From Chalara sp. BL73 (Eukaryota; Ascomycota; Leotiomycetes; Helotiales): 64,000 bases of DNA. The position numbers and the translations under genes are program-made. Shown piece by piece: positions 1-11,969 of the stretch. The notes under the pieces are model-generated. The model ran no database searches, was not told the DNA's origin, and was given only the letters and a program-made list of their open reading frames with translations. The first letter of the stretch is position 1; every line of letters begins with the position of its first letter. The stretch is taken from the NCBI GenBank assembly GCA_918026815.1, contig CAKJVC010000072.1:124001-188000 (forward strand). Direction: 5' to 3'.

Positions 1-1576
1 ATATCTTATACAATTTCCAAGTCACTGATCTAGATAGAGACAAATGGACGAGAGACGCCAGGCGAGGGGCTCCATTGACGCCGACTGTCCTATTTTTCGA
101 CCCTCAACTCCAGATGAAACAAGAAGCGATCTGGATACCCGCCCTGCACCCAAACTGTCGGATCCCAAACCCCATAGAATGCGCGTCTAAGGGGGCCTTG
201 CGTGTCTCCAAGTCTTGCGAGTGAAAATGAGGCGACGAGCAGATTGGGTGGGGAGGCTCATCGGCGGTTGTTTTTGATTGAGGAGGGGTCGGCGGTTAGG
301 TTCGCCAGCGGTTGGGGAGGCCCAAAAATAGTGGCCTGCAAGGCTGAACCATTGTCTATGGTTGTTTTGAAACAGGCGGAAAGTTTGAGTGTCGATTCGG
401 ATGGCGCGCGTTTATGAAAGGGTACATATGTAAAGGTATAGAGCGAACGTTGTAATTGTTGGTGTTTCGAAACAGATCGTATATGGATCACGTGACCATA
501 AACATATCCCGGCGAGGCAGATGATTGTGTAGTTTCTGTTTCATTCTTGAGAAGAATACCACTTGGGGGCTCTACTAAGTTTATTAGTGTGCTCACCTTA
601 TCACGGAGGAGGTTGCATTTCGAGAAAGTTTGATTGTTTTTGAAGTGGTCGCAGAACTAGATTACTGTCAGGATGAGGAACTACACATCTGCGTGTCACT
701 TTGAAATATATCACATCACAAACGCAGGTGTAAAGACACTACTGGAGTAATAATCATTGAGAAGAAAACACGCCCTTGTTGCTATGGCATGTATGCGTAT
801 AGTTGTAAACACCTACACATACCACACCATAGGCTCGCTTCGGCACGATCTTAGGGAGATCTACCTTCGTAAGGGGTGCAGTGGCATTTCGCTTAATTTG
901 GCGCCGAATCTCGCCCCCATGGCTGTACCGAACCTTTCTTTATTCACAACCATCAGAACGCGGTACCCGAAACAAAATCGGACCAACGGCTTGTGATTAA
1001 AGAAAGCCATAACATCCAGCCGTCAACGCCAAACAAGCCACAGTTACGCATTTAAGAATACCCGTTTCCGTCCTATAATTCAGCCTAAACGGCCCAACGT
1101 CTTGAAGCGGAGTTTTTGTGTAGCCGAGCCAAACAAATCGCTGTGGGTGCTGATCCCCCAGGTTCGAAGCTCAAGCGCTCCAATTGAGCCTGTCAACTGC
1201 CGTACCGTCAGTTTGTACTTTATCCAGGTCTGACCAGCAGTGGGATCTTTCATTGCTCCTGGAATACGGCATGCAGCTTCCCAGCTTCCCAGCTGCTGAT
1301 AATGTTGATCATGATCTCGTGTCATGGAGTCACTGCATTGCTCACTGGTAGCATTGAACCAATTACTTTATATCTTCAGGCTGGGGAGACAGGCATCCTC
1401 TTCTTTATCCGTCGTAAGTTCATTTATCCGGAGCTCCAGTAAGCTTTCTGGGACACCTCGATGTGCATTCTTTAAAATGCCGATCTTCGCACAATGCCTC
1501 TCTTATGATTTTCTGTAAGCTTTGTGCTCGAGTCCTGTAAATCTTCTTGTTGAGCAAAAGCCGTGATTGATAGAAA
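1..1576. other. Intergenic, no gene recognised
   Basis: Short frames exist on both strands, but none shows a recognisable domain, spliceable continuation or family-like residues. The last 200 bp are the presumed promoter and leader of the sugar transporter that starts at 1577. Confidence 0.5.
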
Positions 1577-3565
1577 ATGGTTGCAACCAATGCTGCGCCA
1601 GGCATCTATGATGCAGCGCTCCAGCGTCGACAAGCCCTTATGGGCGCTTCAGGGCCAAAGGCTCTCTTGAAGAACTCTAGAGTATTTATGATTGCAATGT
1701 TTGCATGCATAGGAGGACTTCTCTATGGTAAGGCCTATTGTGTTCCAAGGGAAGGAACTGTCAGTCTAACTTCACAAGGCTACAATCAGGGAGTCTTCTC
1801 GGGTGTCTTGACTATGCCTGCGTTTAAGGCACATATGGGGAGTTATGATAATGACAGAAAGGAAGATCAATCCAAGAAAGGATGGCTTACATCCATTCTC
1901 GAACTTGGGGCTTGGCTGGGTACTCTTCTCTCCGGATTCGTGGCTGAGGCGCTTTCAAGAAAGTACGGAATCTTGATTGCCACTGCGGTCTTCATAATTG
2001 GAGTTGTCATTCAGACCACCGCTATTTCGTGAGTACACATTCATTAACCAAGTCATAGATAACTAACTTTAGTCAAGGGATGCTGGCCATAATGCTATTC
2101 TCGCAGGGCGATTCATCACGTAAGTATTCTACATGGGCAACTGCCTCTGAACGCTGACCTTGATACAGTGGAATGGGAGTCGGTTCACTTTCCATGATCG
2201 TACCAATGTACAATGCCGAGGTAGCACCTCCAGAAGTGCGTGGCTCCTTGATTGCACTTCAACAACTAGCGATTTGTTTTGGTATCATGATATCCTTCTG
2301 GATTAACTATGGCACCCACTACATCGGAGGAACAGGCGAGGGTCAAACAGACGCTGCTTGGCTCCTTCCAATCTCCCTCCAGCTCGCTCCGGCTGTCGTC
2401 TTGTTTGCAGGAATCCTCTTTATGCCATTCAGCCCCAGATGGCTCGTCCATCATGATCGCGAATCGGAAGCCAGAGCCGTCCTGGCAAAGCTTCGAGATT
2501 TGCCTCAAGATCATGAACTGGTAGAGCTGGAGTTCTTAGAGATCAAAGCACAATCAGAGTTCGAGAAACGCACCATAGCCGAGCATTGGCCACACCTCCG
2601 TGCGCTTACTGCTTGGAATACCTTTAAGCTGCAGTTTGTAGCCATAGGCTCGCTGTTTCGCACAAAGGCCATGTTCAAGAGAGTCACCGTTGCCACAGTC
2701 ACCATGTTCTTCCAACAATGGACAGGTATCAATGCCGTTCTCTACTACGCACCGACAATATTTGAATCCCTGGGGCTGTCCGGAAATACAATCTCCTTAC
2801 TAGCAACAGGCGTTGTAGGCATTGTCATGTTCATTGCCACTATCCCATCGGTCTTGTATATCGATCGGGTAGGTCGTAAGCCAGTACTAGCGATTGGCGC
2901 TATAGGCATGGCAACCTGCCACATTATCATTGCCGTCATCGTCGCTAAGAACGATGGGCGCTGGGAGACACATAATGCCGCTGGTTGGGCGGCTGTGGTC
3001 ATGGTCTGGCTCTTCGTCGTGCATTTTGGATACTCATGGGGTCCGTGTGCGTGGATTATCGTTGCTGAGATTTGGCCGCTGAGCAATCGTCCGTATGGCA
3101 TTGCGTTGGGTGCTAGCAGTAACTGGATGAACAACTTCATTGTTGGTCAGGTACTTCTCCGTACTTTCCCATTCCCCAAGTCATAGAATAACAAGGAACA
3201 GGTGACACCGGACATGATTGCTGGTATCACATACGGAACTTACCTCATCTTTGGTCTCCTGACCTTCGGCGGAGCGGCGTTTGTATGGTTCTTTGTGCCT
3301 GAGACCAAACGTCTTACATTAGAAGAAATGGTATGATCCGCGTCGCCTTTTGACAAATAGAGTTAGGGACTAATAAAGACAGGATGTCATTTTCGGCAGT
3401 GAAGGGACTGCGCAAGCGGACTTTGAGCGCATGGAAGAGATCAACCGCGAGATTGGCCTTCATACCTTGCTACATAGTCATGGTAGCACGTCGCCACTTG
3501 AGAAGGAGAAGCGCGATTCACATGTTGAGACAGAGGCTCTGAAGGAGAAAGAGGAGGGAAACTAG
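1577..3565 (+). CDS. MFS sugar-porter family transporter
   Basis: Six exons: 1577-1727, 1779-2028, 2078-2119, 2169-3150, 3202-3330, 3383-3565, giving 578 aa. The introns are 49-52 nt. Removing the first restores the family signature [14 protein letters not shown] in TM1. Further sugar-porter marks are the loop after TM4 ([15 protein letters not shown]), the [17 protein letters not shown] segment of TM7, DRVGRKPVL between TM8 and TM9, and the terminal [12 protein letters not shown] motif. Twelve membrane segments are expected, with a long hydrophilic C-terminal tail of about 60 residues rich in Glu and Lys. The role is proton-coupled uptake of a hexose or related polyol at the plasma membrane; the substrate cannot be read from the sequence. 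The third exon is only 42 nt. The start has a good context and lies just before the conserved N-terminal tail. A second, unrelated MFS gene follows 1.35 kb downstream in the same direction. Confidence 0.93.
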
Positions 3566-4916
3566 ATGAATGAATGAAATAGCCGGCTGGGAACCGGTGG
3601 TCGTGAGGGGTGGGATGGATGAGGAGTGGGGAGGTTGCCGTATACCCTTGATTTTTGGAGTAATTTACCTTCTCTGTTAATTTCTGATGCCATGAGTGTG
3701 ATGAGTGCAGGAGAGCGTGGCTTCCACTCTCGGCCTTGTTCTCTTGAGTGGAATGTCAGGTCCTTGACCAACTCGCCAGCTGATAACATTACTTCAATTC
3801 TTGCTTCATCTTGTACATCAGCCTCTCTTTCTCTCTCCAATTATGCTTGAGTCTGTGCCATACTAAACTAACCATATGAAGCATGAGAGAGGGCATCTGC
3901 CTTGCTCAACTCGGTGATTGGTCATGGAATCTTTTTTTCTATTTATGATGTCATGCCAGGCTGTCATGCGTGTCTATCTGATTTGACCAGCGAAGAGCAT
4001 CCCTAGCCATTTTTCTTTCTGATTATTCGAGGCACTGTACCGTCAGCAACTCACACACACATATAATACGGATTGGCTCGGCGCCGTAGGACACACGTGA
4101 CTCGGCAGGATCATTAATCTTCAGAGGTAGGTGCCGAGGCTAACTCACGGTAGGACCCTTCAGTCCACTTTTCCCAAAAGCTATTTCCGCATTTCAGATC
4201 AAGCCACACCAGCCACATACACACCAAACTCCCTACACCCATGTTCACTCCCGCCTTGGCATTATGGATACGGTAAGGTGCGTACCATGTTATCTCTCGC
4301 ATTCGCTTGGGATGAACCACAATTACTTGAATCTTCTCTCTCCCCATGGCACAGTATGCGAATACTAGATTTCAGAAGTAAATTCGGAGTTGTTTAGTGA
4401 TGCTCAACACACACACGTATTCATCATTCTTACCTATATACCTTGGTGCCGTCATCATGGATCGCCATGCCGGCTGGACCTTTTCTCCGATCGGCCCCAT
4501 CGAACTTCTTTGCGCCGTTGTTATCTCGCCATTTTACACCGAATTTCTAAATATGCATATGCGCACCCATCCTCAAGCCGAGGTACATCAGATGCGGCTC
4601 CATCAAAAATGTAGCAATTGGGGGTCAACAAGGCCATCAGCTATCGCAGACACGCTTTGTCATCTCCGTGCTGCTTTATTATGTGGTAGCCGGCCGATGA
4701 TGTGTTGGGCTGGCTCAAGTGGGCACCATGAGGTCCTCTCGTACAAGAGACTTTGTACTTAAGCATCCCCTAGGTAGGTTTCATTACTCCTTTCTTGTTG
4801 TCACCAGACGATCAATAATACTTTTTTTTTTTTTCATATGTGGCGTACACCCTTTCGAGAAACATTCCACAAGTTTATTGCCTTACTGAGGTGTCTTGAC
4901 AATCCTTGGTATCAGC
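3566..4916. other. Intergenic between two MFS genes
   Basis: No coding potential recognised. A T13 run lies at 4822-4834, about 85 bp before the next start codon, in the presumed promoter or leader of the downstream transporter. Confidence 0.5.
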
Positions 4917-6597
4917 ATGTCGGCCAATCATCAAGAAAGTCAGAAGGAGCATCCTGAGCCTTCGAACCGGACATCCTTTTCAAGCGAAAGCCATCTGTCA
5001 AAACAAGACAATGAAGAGCTGTCCTCGAGCCACGACGTACAGAATTCGTCCCTTGCCCCGGTACCAACCACTAGCAAGAACATAAATGAAAGAGATCTTG
5101 AAAAGGCCCAGGAAGGAATTGGCTCACCAAATGACAGCGATCATGAGGACGAGAAGTCACCATCGTCAGGCTGGGACTCACCAGAGGATCCAGGGAATCC
5201 CAAGAACTGGTCCTTTGGAAACAAAGTCTTTCATACAGCCATCCCAGCTTTATATGGTTTCGTCATGTGTGCTCCCATTATTCCTTCTGCTATGCTAAAC
5301 TAACATATTGAATAGCACCGTAGGAACTTCAGTCTACGTCCCAGCCATTCCCTATATCATGCTAGAATTCAACGTCTCCCGCGAGGTTGCCCTCCTCCCC
5401 CTCTCTCTTTACACTCTCGGCTTTGTGGCGGGGCCCATCATCACCGCACCCATTTCCGAGCTATACGGTCGGCGCTGTATATACTGGGCGACCATGGCCC
5501 TCCTCTTAATCTTCATTGGCATCTCCGGTGCCGCGCAAAACATCGCCATGTTGACCATCTTCCGGTTCCTGGCGGGAATCGGTGGCTCTGGCGCTCTAGC
5601 AGTTGGTGCCGGTACCATCGCAGATCTGTGGGATATGCAAACCGAAGGTGGCCGCGCAGCGCTCTTCTATATTATGGCTCCCTTCCTTGGACCCGCCCTC
5701 GGACCGCTAACTGGTGCATACGTGATCGACCAGTACCACAACAACTGGCGATACTCCATGTGGGTGATCATGATGATCGCCGCTCCCATCGCCATCATGG
5801 CGCTCTTCATGAAGGAGACATCGGCTTCCCGCATTCTGTACCTGCGCGCGAAGAAAGCAGGTCTTACACACGCACACGCCAAAGGCGACACCCATCTACT
5901 ACTTAGCAAGCTCCACACCGCGCTCCTCCGGCCCTTCCACATGATGTTCGTCGAGCCGCTCGTTGCTTTGCTAAGTATCTACACGGGCTTCGCCTTTGCC
6001 ATGATGTTCTCCTTCTTCGGGTCCTACAACTACGTGTTCCTGCTCGTCTACCACTTCAACCAGAAAGAGGTTGGACTCACCTTTCTCGGAATCCTCGTCG
6101 GATTCTTCATCGCCATCCTTTCCTTCGGCCTCTTCGACGCCACGTTATACCGCAAAGCAGCTGCGAAAGCCAAAGGCCGACCAGCACCAGAACACAGGCT
6201 CTACGCCGCGATGATGGGCAGCATCGCTCTCCCCATCGGGCTATTCTGGTTCGCATGGGCACCGCACAAGGATGTGCACTGGATCGTGCCGGTGCTAGGC
6301 GGGATCCCCTTTGGCATGGGCTCCCTCGGCGTCTTCATCTCCGCCACGACATACCTGGTCGAAGTATACCCGGCCGAGATTTCCGCATCGGCCATCGCGG
6401 CTAACGGTCTGCTGCGGTATGCACTCGGCGCCGCGTTTCCTTTGTTCACGTTGCAGATGTATCAGGCGCTGGGGATCCACTGGGCAGGCAGCGTCTTTGC
6501 GTTCATCGCGCTGGCGATGATGCCCGTCCCATGGGCGTTCTTCAAGCACGGAGAAAAGCTGAGGAAGAGGTCCAAGTACGAGACGAGCAAAAATTAG
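4917..6597 (+). CDS. MFS multidrug-type (DHA1) transporter
   Basis: Two exons, 4917-5266 and 5316-6597, joined by a 49-nt intron with the branch site CTAAC, give 543 aa. The first ~95 residues are a hydrophilic, Ser/Glu-rich cytoplasmic tail ending in the fungal DHA1 mark DPGNPKNWS. Twelve hydrophobic segments follow. Visible motifs are motif A between TM2 and TM3 (SELYGRRCIYW), motif C in TM5 (GPALGPLTGAYV) and the VEVYPAEISASAIAANGLLR loop. This family exports drugs, polyamines or secreted metabolites by proton antiport at the plasma membrane. An in-frame TTG at 4896 precedes the ATG but has no support as a start. No pathway genes flank it, so a cluster-linked exporter role is not indicated. 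The exon from 5316 is clearly more GC-rich than its surroundings. Confidence 0.92.
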
Positions 6598-6600
6598 GAC

Positions 6601-6622
6601 GGGGGGGGGGGGGGGGGGGGGG
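6601..6622 (+). repeat. G22 homopolymer
   Basis: Twenty-two consecutive guanines begin 4 nt after the transporter stop codon, followed by T and four more G. The tract would lie in the 3' UTR. Its exact length may be a sequencing artefact, since homopolymers this long are often miscalled. Confidence 0.9.
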
Positions 6623-7273
6623 TGGGGCATCCAAAAGATCTCAAAGCAGATTGCACAGCGCTGGAGTTTATAGACGGTTTGGATAGGACTTTAGAATATA
6701 TAGATAGATACCTCGTTGGAGCTTGAACATATAATAGATTAGGAGGTGTTGATAGGTTGGAAACCATGAAACTCCACTGCTGGATAATACTGAATGTAAT
6801 TACAAGGAAATATTAATGAATGTCGAAGACATAACTATGAAGTTTATGATCACTAAAACTTCGAATGGAGCCTTCGGAAGAGCTTAGTCGTGAGTTTTCT
6901 TAGCAATTACCAACCTCACGTTGATTGAAAGGTGCCAGACTAGCAGCGCTATTTATCCATAACACGAATGAAAAATCTCCAGCCATGAAACGGCGGAGAG
7001 GTGAGAGCGGTCAACGTACGGCAGAATACAGCGGTAATAATTTCAGAGATTTCGTCATGGCGCTTATTTTGAATACTTTCATTGCTTATTTTGGGTATAC
7101 CTTCATAAAATGCACGACTGATAAACCTTCCCTAATTAATGCACCCAGAACTCCTTATGCATGCTTCAGGATCTGCACATGGCAGCCTTTCCGCGGGCTT
7201 CCAGATCACCACCTATTATCCTTTATCATTTAACCATTAACCGTAATCCCTTCGCTCTACCTTCCATCATTTA
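6623..7273. other. Intergenic between convergent genes
   Basis: AT-rich sequence between the ends of the MFS gene and the Iks1 kinase gene. It presumably holds both 3' UTRs. No separate gene is supported. Confidence 0.5.
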
Positions 7274-9501
7274 TCATTCATCATTCCAGCTCCAATTTCC
7301 AAAAGCCCTTGGAGCACAGAGTCCTCCCCACCAGAAGGCCCATCCAACGACAACTACGTGGACCCCGCTTAGTGTGCCTACCAGGCCCCAGTTAACCTTC
7401 GGCCCTAGAGCTAGCTCCAAGGCTGCTAAAGAAATGAGGGGATACCAGATGCTCTCTCGTGTGGTAAAAGGTAGGCATGGTTTCGTGATAGAAAGCAACT
7501 TGACCAAGAAAATCACGAGTCTACCTACAAGCTGAAGAGCTTGGCGATTTGACGCTACCCATGAGCTGACTTGATGATGATATATAGATATCCTGTGCTT
7601 GATACTGGACCATGCCGTTGTTGGGGGGGGCATAAGCAATGGCGTCGTAATTGCCGGAGCGATCTTTGCGCTATTCACCCTACGGGTATGATTTGCTTCA
7701 ATTATGAGCTGAGAGCTAGATGGTGGCGATGTAGAGGATTCAGGTGTAGATGCGTCTTCCATGTAAGCTGCTGATCGAACTCTTTTGGGCTCTAGAAATA
7801 AAAGTTAGTCGGTTATAAATATTTGCTGTACATATACGCACCTTTCTGAGGGCTTCCAGGTCGAGCTGGGGAATCTACAGATTGAATAATTCGACCAGCA
7901 AGTCCGCTGCTACTTCCATTGCGAGCCCTCGATGGCACATCTAGACCCTTTTCTGTTCTTAGAGCTTGGAGAATATCATTGGCGCTTGGTCTATCTGCCG
8001 GGTTAATCGCTAACAATCGTTTCAGAAAATTATATAGTGGACCCGGCAGTTCAGGTCGCTCTCGTCGTTCGTCCTTGAATCCAGCCCAGCCACTGATTTC
8101 TTCTCTCAACATATCAATATCTTCAAGCTCTTCATGCTCAGAGTTCGCGCTCTTGTACGGCAACCGCCCGAAACACATGAAGTAGAGAATCATCCCCAAA
8201 CTAAAGATATCAGACTTGGCTGTGAAGTTGCCATACCGTCCAAACTGATCTTGTTTCAAGACCTCTGGTGCACAGTAAGATATTGTGCCTGTCGCTCCTG
8301 TTGATTTCCTAACCACGTTCTCGGGCTGAACTTCTCCAAAGTCACTGATTAGGCATCTGAAATCATTTCCATCCTTGTGAAGCAGACAATTGCTTGGTTT
8401 CAGATCTCGATGAATGTAATTCGATGAGTGGAGATGTGCCAAGCCGGATGTGATATCCTTGAAGAAGGAATAGATTTCCTCAAACGCTAGTTTTCTGAAA
8501 GGAGATCTGAGATCCGGACGCTCCGCTTGTCCTTTTGATCTCCTTCGCATCCGCTCCTTCAATTGCTCCTTCGTAGAACTAAAGGATTGCCCTGGCCCAA
8601 TAATGTACTGGAGTAGGTCCCCGGAATTGCAATACTGTTGCAGAATGAAGGCACATGGAATCGAAGGCCCAAATCGATTGAGCTGTACATCCTCAAGCCA
8701 TACATGTCTGTACGATACTAGGTTTGGGTGAGACAGCCCTTGAAGAAGTTGAACCTCAATGAGGACTAGTTGAATTAGCATTTATTGTTCTTCAAGTTTT
8801 TATAAGCTTGCGTACCTTTCTCCAACCACGCATGATCGTCTCCTACAGGTACCCTCTTACACGCAAAGTGTCCTAGAACGACATTATCCAGCTCATGCCT
8901 AACCAACAAGACCACGCCTTTCCCTCCTCGCCCAAGCTCCTTCTCCTCAATAAAAAACTTCTGGAAATAATCTGGGCTGAACGCTTCTTTTCTTATATGA
9001 TGCCCTGCTTGTGGTGCCGGCGTGCTGGCCACAAATTCTGCATCTGCCACAGAACCACTAGGACTACCAGGCGACGAGGAGAACGCCTGCTCAACAAGCC
9101 TTCGAATTGGACTAGAAGGGGGATCCGCCCGGCTTCCTAAAGCATGGGTATCCCGTAGCATGCGAAAATACTCCGGGCTGATGAAAGAAGATTCGAAGGA
9201 GGAGGCAGGCGAGGATTGGTGGGTAGAGGCTTTTCGCTCCGGGGAAGAGTCACGGAAAGGTCGATGGCATGTCGGACAATCCGACAAATTAGCCCTTGCT
9301 AAGGTAGGCGACGCACTGGCGGCACTTCGAAGGATCAATTGCTGTGTATCGGGGTCGCGTATGACAATTGCTTCATTATGACGACTGGGCACTAGGTCAG
9401 TAGCAGCTTGCTCAAATCTATAAATGCTCCCCTTGACCGAGTAGGGCAGCTTACAGCACAATCTCGCGACCTTCGCGAGATGAATACGGCACTAGTGACA
9501 T
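7274..9501 (-). CDS. IKS1: Iks1-like Ser/Thr protein kinase with C-terminal membrane segments
   Basis: Four exons on the minus strand: 9501-9455, 9384-8816, 8765-7842, 7791-7274, giving 685 aa. The 47-nt first exon encodes MSLVPYSSREGREIV and joins RHNEAIVIRDPD, the N-terminal motif of the family. Kinase landmarks are the glycine loop LGRGGKGVV, ATP-binding Lys in FACKRV, catalytic loop HRDLKPSNCLL, DFG in ISDFGEVQ, and CAPEVL. A Ser/Pro-rich linker follows. The last exon carries three hydrophobic segments at about residues 600-613, 628-641 and 650-672, so the kinase is probably membrane-anchored by its tail. Yeast Iks1 is a poorly characterised kinase of this architecture. All phases match across the three introns (70, 50 and 50 nt). 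The last exon could be mistaken for a separate small gene; the 50-nt intron links it to the kinase. Confidence 0.9.
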
Positions 9502-11960
9502 ATCTTTCGGAGCTTAGAAGCATCCGAAAAGCATTTTGAAGCTATGTGATCGATTATTAGGCGTTATCTTCTCTATCATCAAGAAATGGGTTAGTGAGGT
9601 GAGGTATCCGAAGGTTCAATGACAGGGATTCCCCACATTTGTGTTTGACTGCTCCTCAAAGCGCTTTGATCCACTCTTCCTCATTGTGGTTGTTTTGCCA
9701 GGATGGTGGAGTCATTTACATGAATACGAATGGATCTTTATTAGAGTGAGCATTGACTCTTATGTTCGTGCATTGGCGCCGAGGCACCAAGCTATATTAT
9801 AGCCATCTGAGCGCTCAAGTGAGACATGCAGATAACGCCCGAATGATCTACTATCTATGTCATGGGGGTAGCTTCCATGATGAACTTCGATCAATATTAG
9901 AACTCCATGGTGGACCTGTCATAGTTATAAGTAAGTTGACAACTATCTCATTTCTTCTTAATGTGCTAGTCCAGGACGGTCGCGTTGCAGATAGAATCCT
10001 ATTCTGAACGAATCTTCGCCAGAGGATATTGTTCGACTAAGGTCTCCTTAGGATCGAATGGGCGCAGACAGGTCAACGCGGACATGCAAGGCATTAGGTT
10101 TGTAGCCATCGTAGTTGCAGTGACAGAACCGCATCAGGCCGCCTGCATTCCGCTGGAAATACCGTAGCTTGCGATCAGGTTTTGTGATGGAGGGTTGCTT
10201 CGGCAGTGTGAGTTCCGACAATGCGGATTTTCTGATATAGATAGAATAGGAAGAGAAGGACAATTTGATGTCAGCTAGGACCTCTCCTGGGTACAATAAA
10301 GACCTTACATGGAGCGATGGTGAAGCTATATCTGATGTTGCTAGGAAGCCCCAAGGTGGCAGATACAACTGTTGCTCAGAACGATATAGTCACAAGTTGG
10401 GCTTCGCGGAATGGCATGACATGGTTCCTTACATTTCTTTCTTATAATGGAATGTACTTCAACGATGGAACAAAGATGGTCTAATATCACATACTCTCAA
10501 TCGCTATTTCTACCTGATTGCACTAACCGTTGATATACCATACTATCCTATTCCGCGGCCTTGCATGACGAGTTGTGTTTGGTCTTGAGCGATTCTGAAT
10601 ATGTACTATAAACAATTGCAGATGTTTTTCAATGGCCGTGACCACAGGACTCGAGACAGGCATAAACCAAAGGTGCCGATCTTTTCTTTCTGACTTGGAA
10701 AGCAGGCTATTTCTTAGCCGACCTTGCTGGAGTCATGCTATAAATTGATCTTCGTCCGCCATGGTTGGCGCTTTAGAACATCTGGCCACGGGGCAGTAGC
10801 AGTACCATGAAAATAGGTTACAGACCTATCAAGAATCGCAATTGGTGATTGATAATGTAGCATGACCATTACCCCAAGCTCCTCAATCTCCAAACTCCAT
10901 TTGTACAGGATTTCTGGCGATCAAATGGACTTGTGAAAGGATGAACTTGCTCTAGGGGGTTAGTTCGCGGGCTTCCTTGGCGTTGGTTACTGCTAGCCCA
11001 GTTACTCTGGCATGTCGAATCGCTACTTAAATATTTAACATTAAAAGTATTGAGCAATACTATTGTGTTATACACTTAGTTTGACTTTAATCTGCTGTGC
11101 TACCTGTTCCTTTTGTCTTAGAGCATACAGCTCTTTGATTCTGTAATAGGTATTTTTGCCAAGACCACAAAGCTTGTGAAAACTGATGTTACTTCTTAAC
11201 TAGAGACATTCAAAGGACAAAAGAGCAAAGTCAAATACTAGCAGACGTTGGATCTAGCGAGATTCGCAATGGCGAAGCGGGCAAGAATCAGTGTTCGGTC
11301 CAATTCCAGTAATGTGAAGCATGTCCCGCGTCAAAAAAAATTTGCCCTGGTTTCATGGTATTTTTGACATATCCAGGAGAAGACATCCATATTTTCTTCT
11401 TGCTAATGCTCCACTGGCATTTAGGAATACGGTTTCAAACTGCGTGTAAAGGTAGAGGTAAGCGCATATGACTCCCCCGGTGCCCCAAAAACGAGTTCCT
11501 TTCACCTCATAATATTCGAGGCTGCTAGCGTTTAGCCGTCTGCATGGGCCTGTCCACCATCAGTCAGAAGCAAAAGGAGTCAAAAATACTTATTGGCATA
11601 ATAGTACTAGTTCACGCCTTCCCCAAATACTCTGTTCCAATCTCTCTACCTTGAGAAATTAAATAATTTAGATTTAAGCGAGACAAAATAGGGGTGATTT
11701 AGGCATCTACTTCTGAATTTTTCTTTGTAAAATCCTAAAGAAATAGAGATCTGTCTGTGTGTACCAGGAGAAATTTGTGTAGCACTTCAGCTATCTTGGC
11801 ATCAGCCTTCTATCCAACGCTACTTGCGACACATTTTGAAGAGCCACTATATTATAGGCTTTGATCTCCACCGGATTAGCACCGGAAACGTCGAGAGCTG
11901 GTTTTTGAGAACGATATTGTAGCACAGCAACTTCTTAAAAATAATCGTAACGAGGGCATC
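9502..11960. other. Long intergenic, nothing firm
   Basis: About 2.5 kb, AT-rich, with only short frames on both strands. No motif, repeat array or RNA gene could be recognised. The first few hundred bases are the likely IKS1 promoter. Confidence 0.45.
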
Positions 11961-11969
11961 TTATATGAT

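Noticed and set aside
258..596. 112-aa minus-strand frame near the left edge
   Set aside because: No motif, no neighbouring exon, ordinary composition for non-coding DNA.
1080..1325. GGTTCGA-type T-arm word at about 1160 as a tRNA hint
   Set aside because: No matching acceptor stem or anticodon arm could be folded around it. No tRNA or rRNA gene was recognised anywhere in the window.
1577..6597. Two neighbouring MFS genes as part of a secondary-metabolite cluster
   Set aside because: No backbone synthase, tailoring enzyme or cluster regulator lies next to them. The transporters belong to different subfamilies.
7161..7690. Possible small plus-strand membrane protein built from two frames around 7161-7470 and 7590-7690
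   Set aside because: The sequence is antisense to the last Iks1 exon, which has matching splice phases and family-typical hydrophobic segments. The plus-strand reading has no family support.
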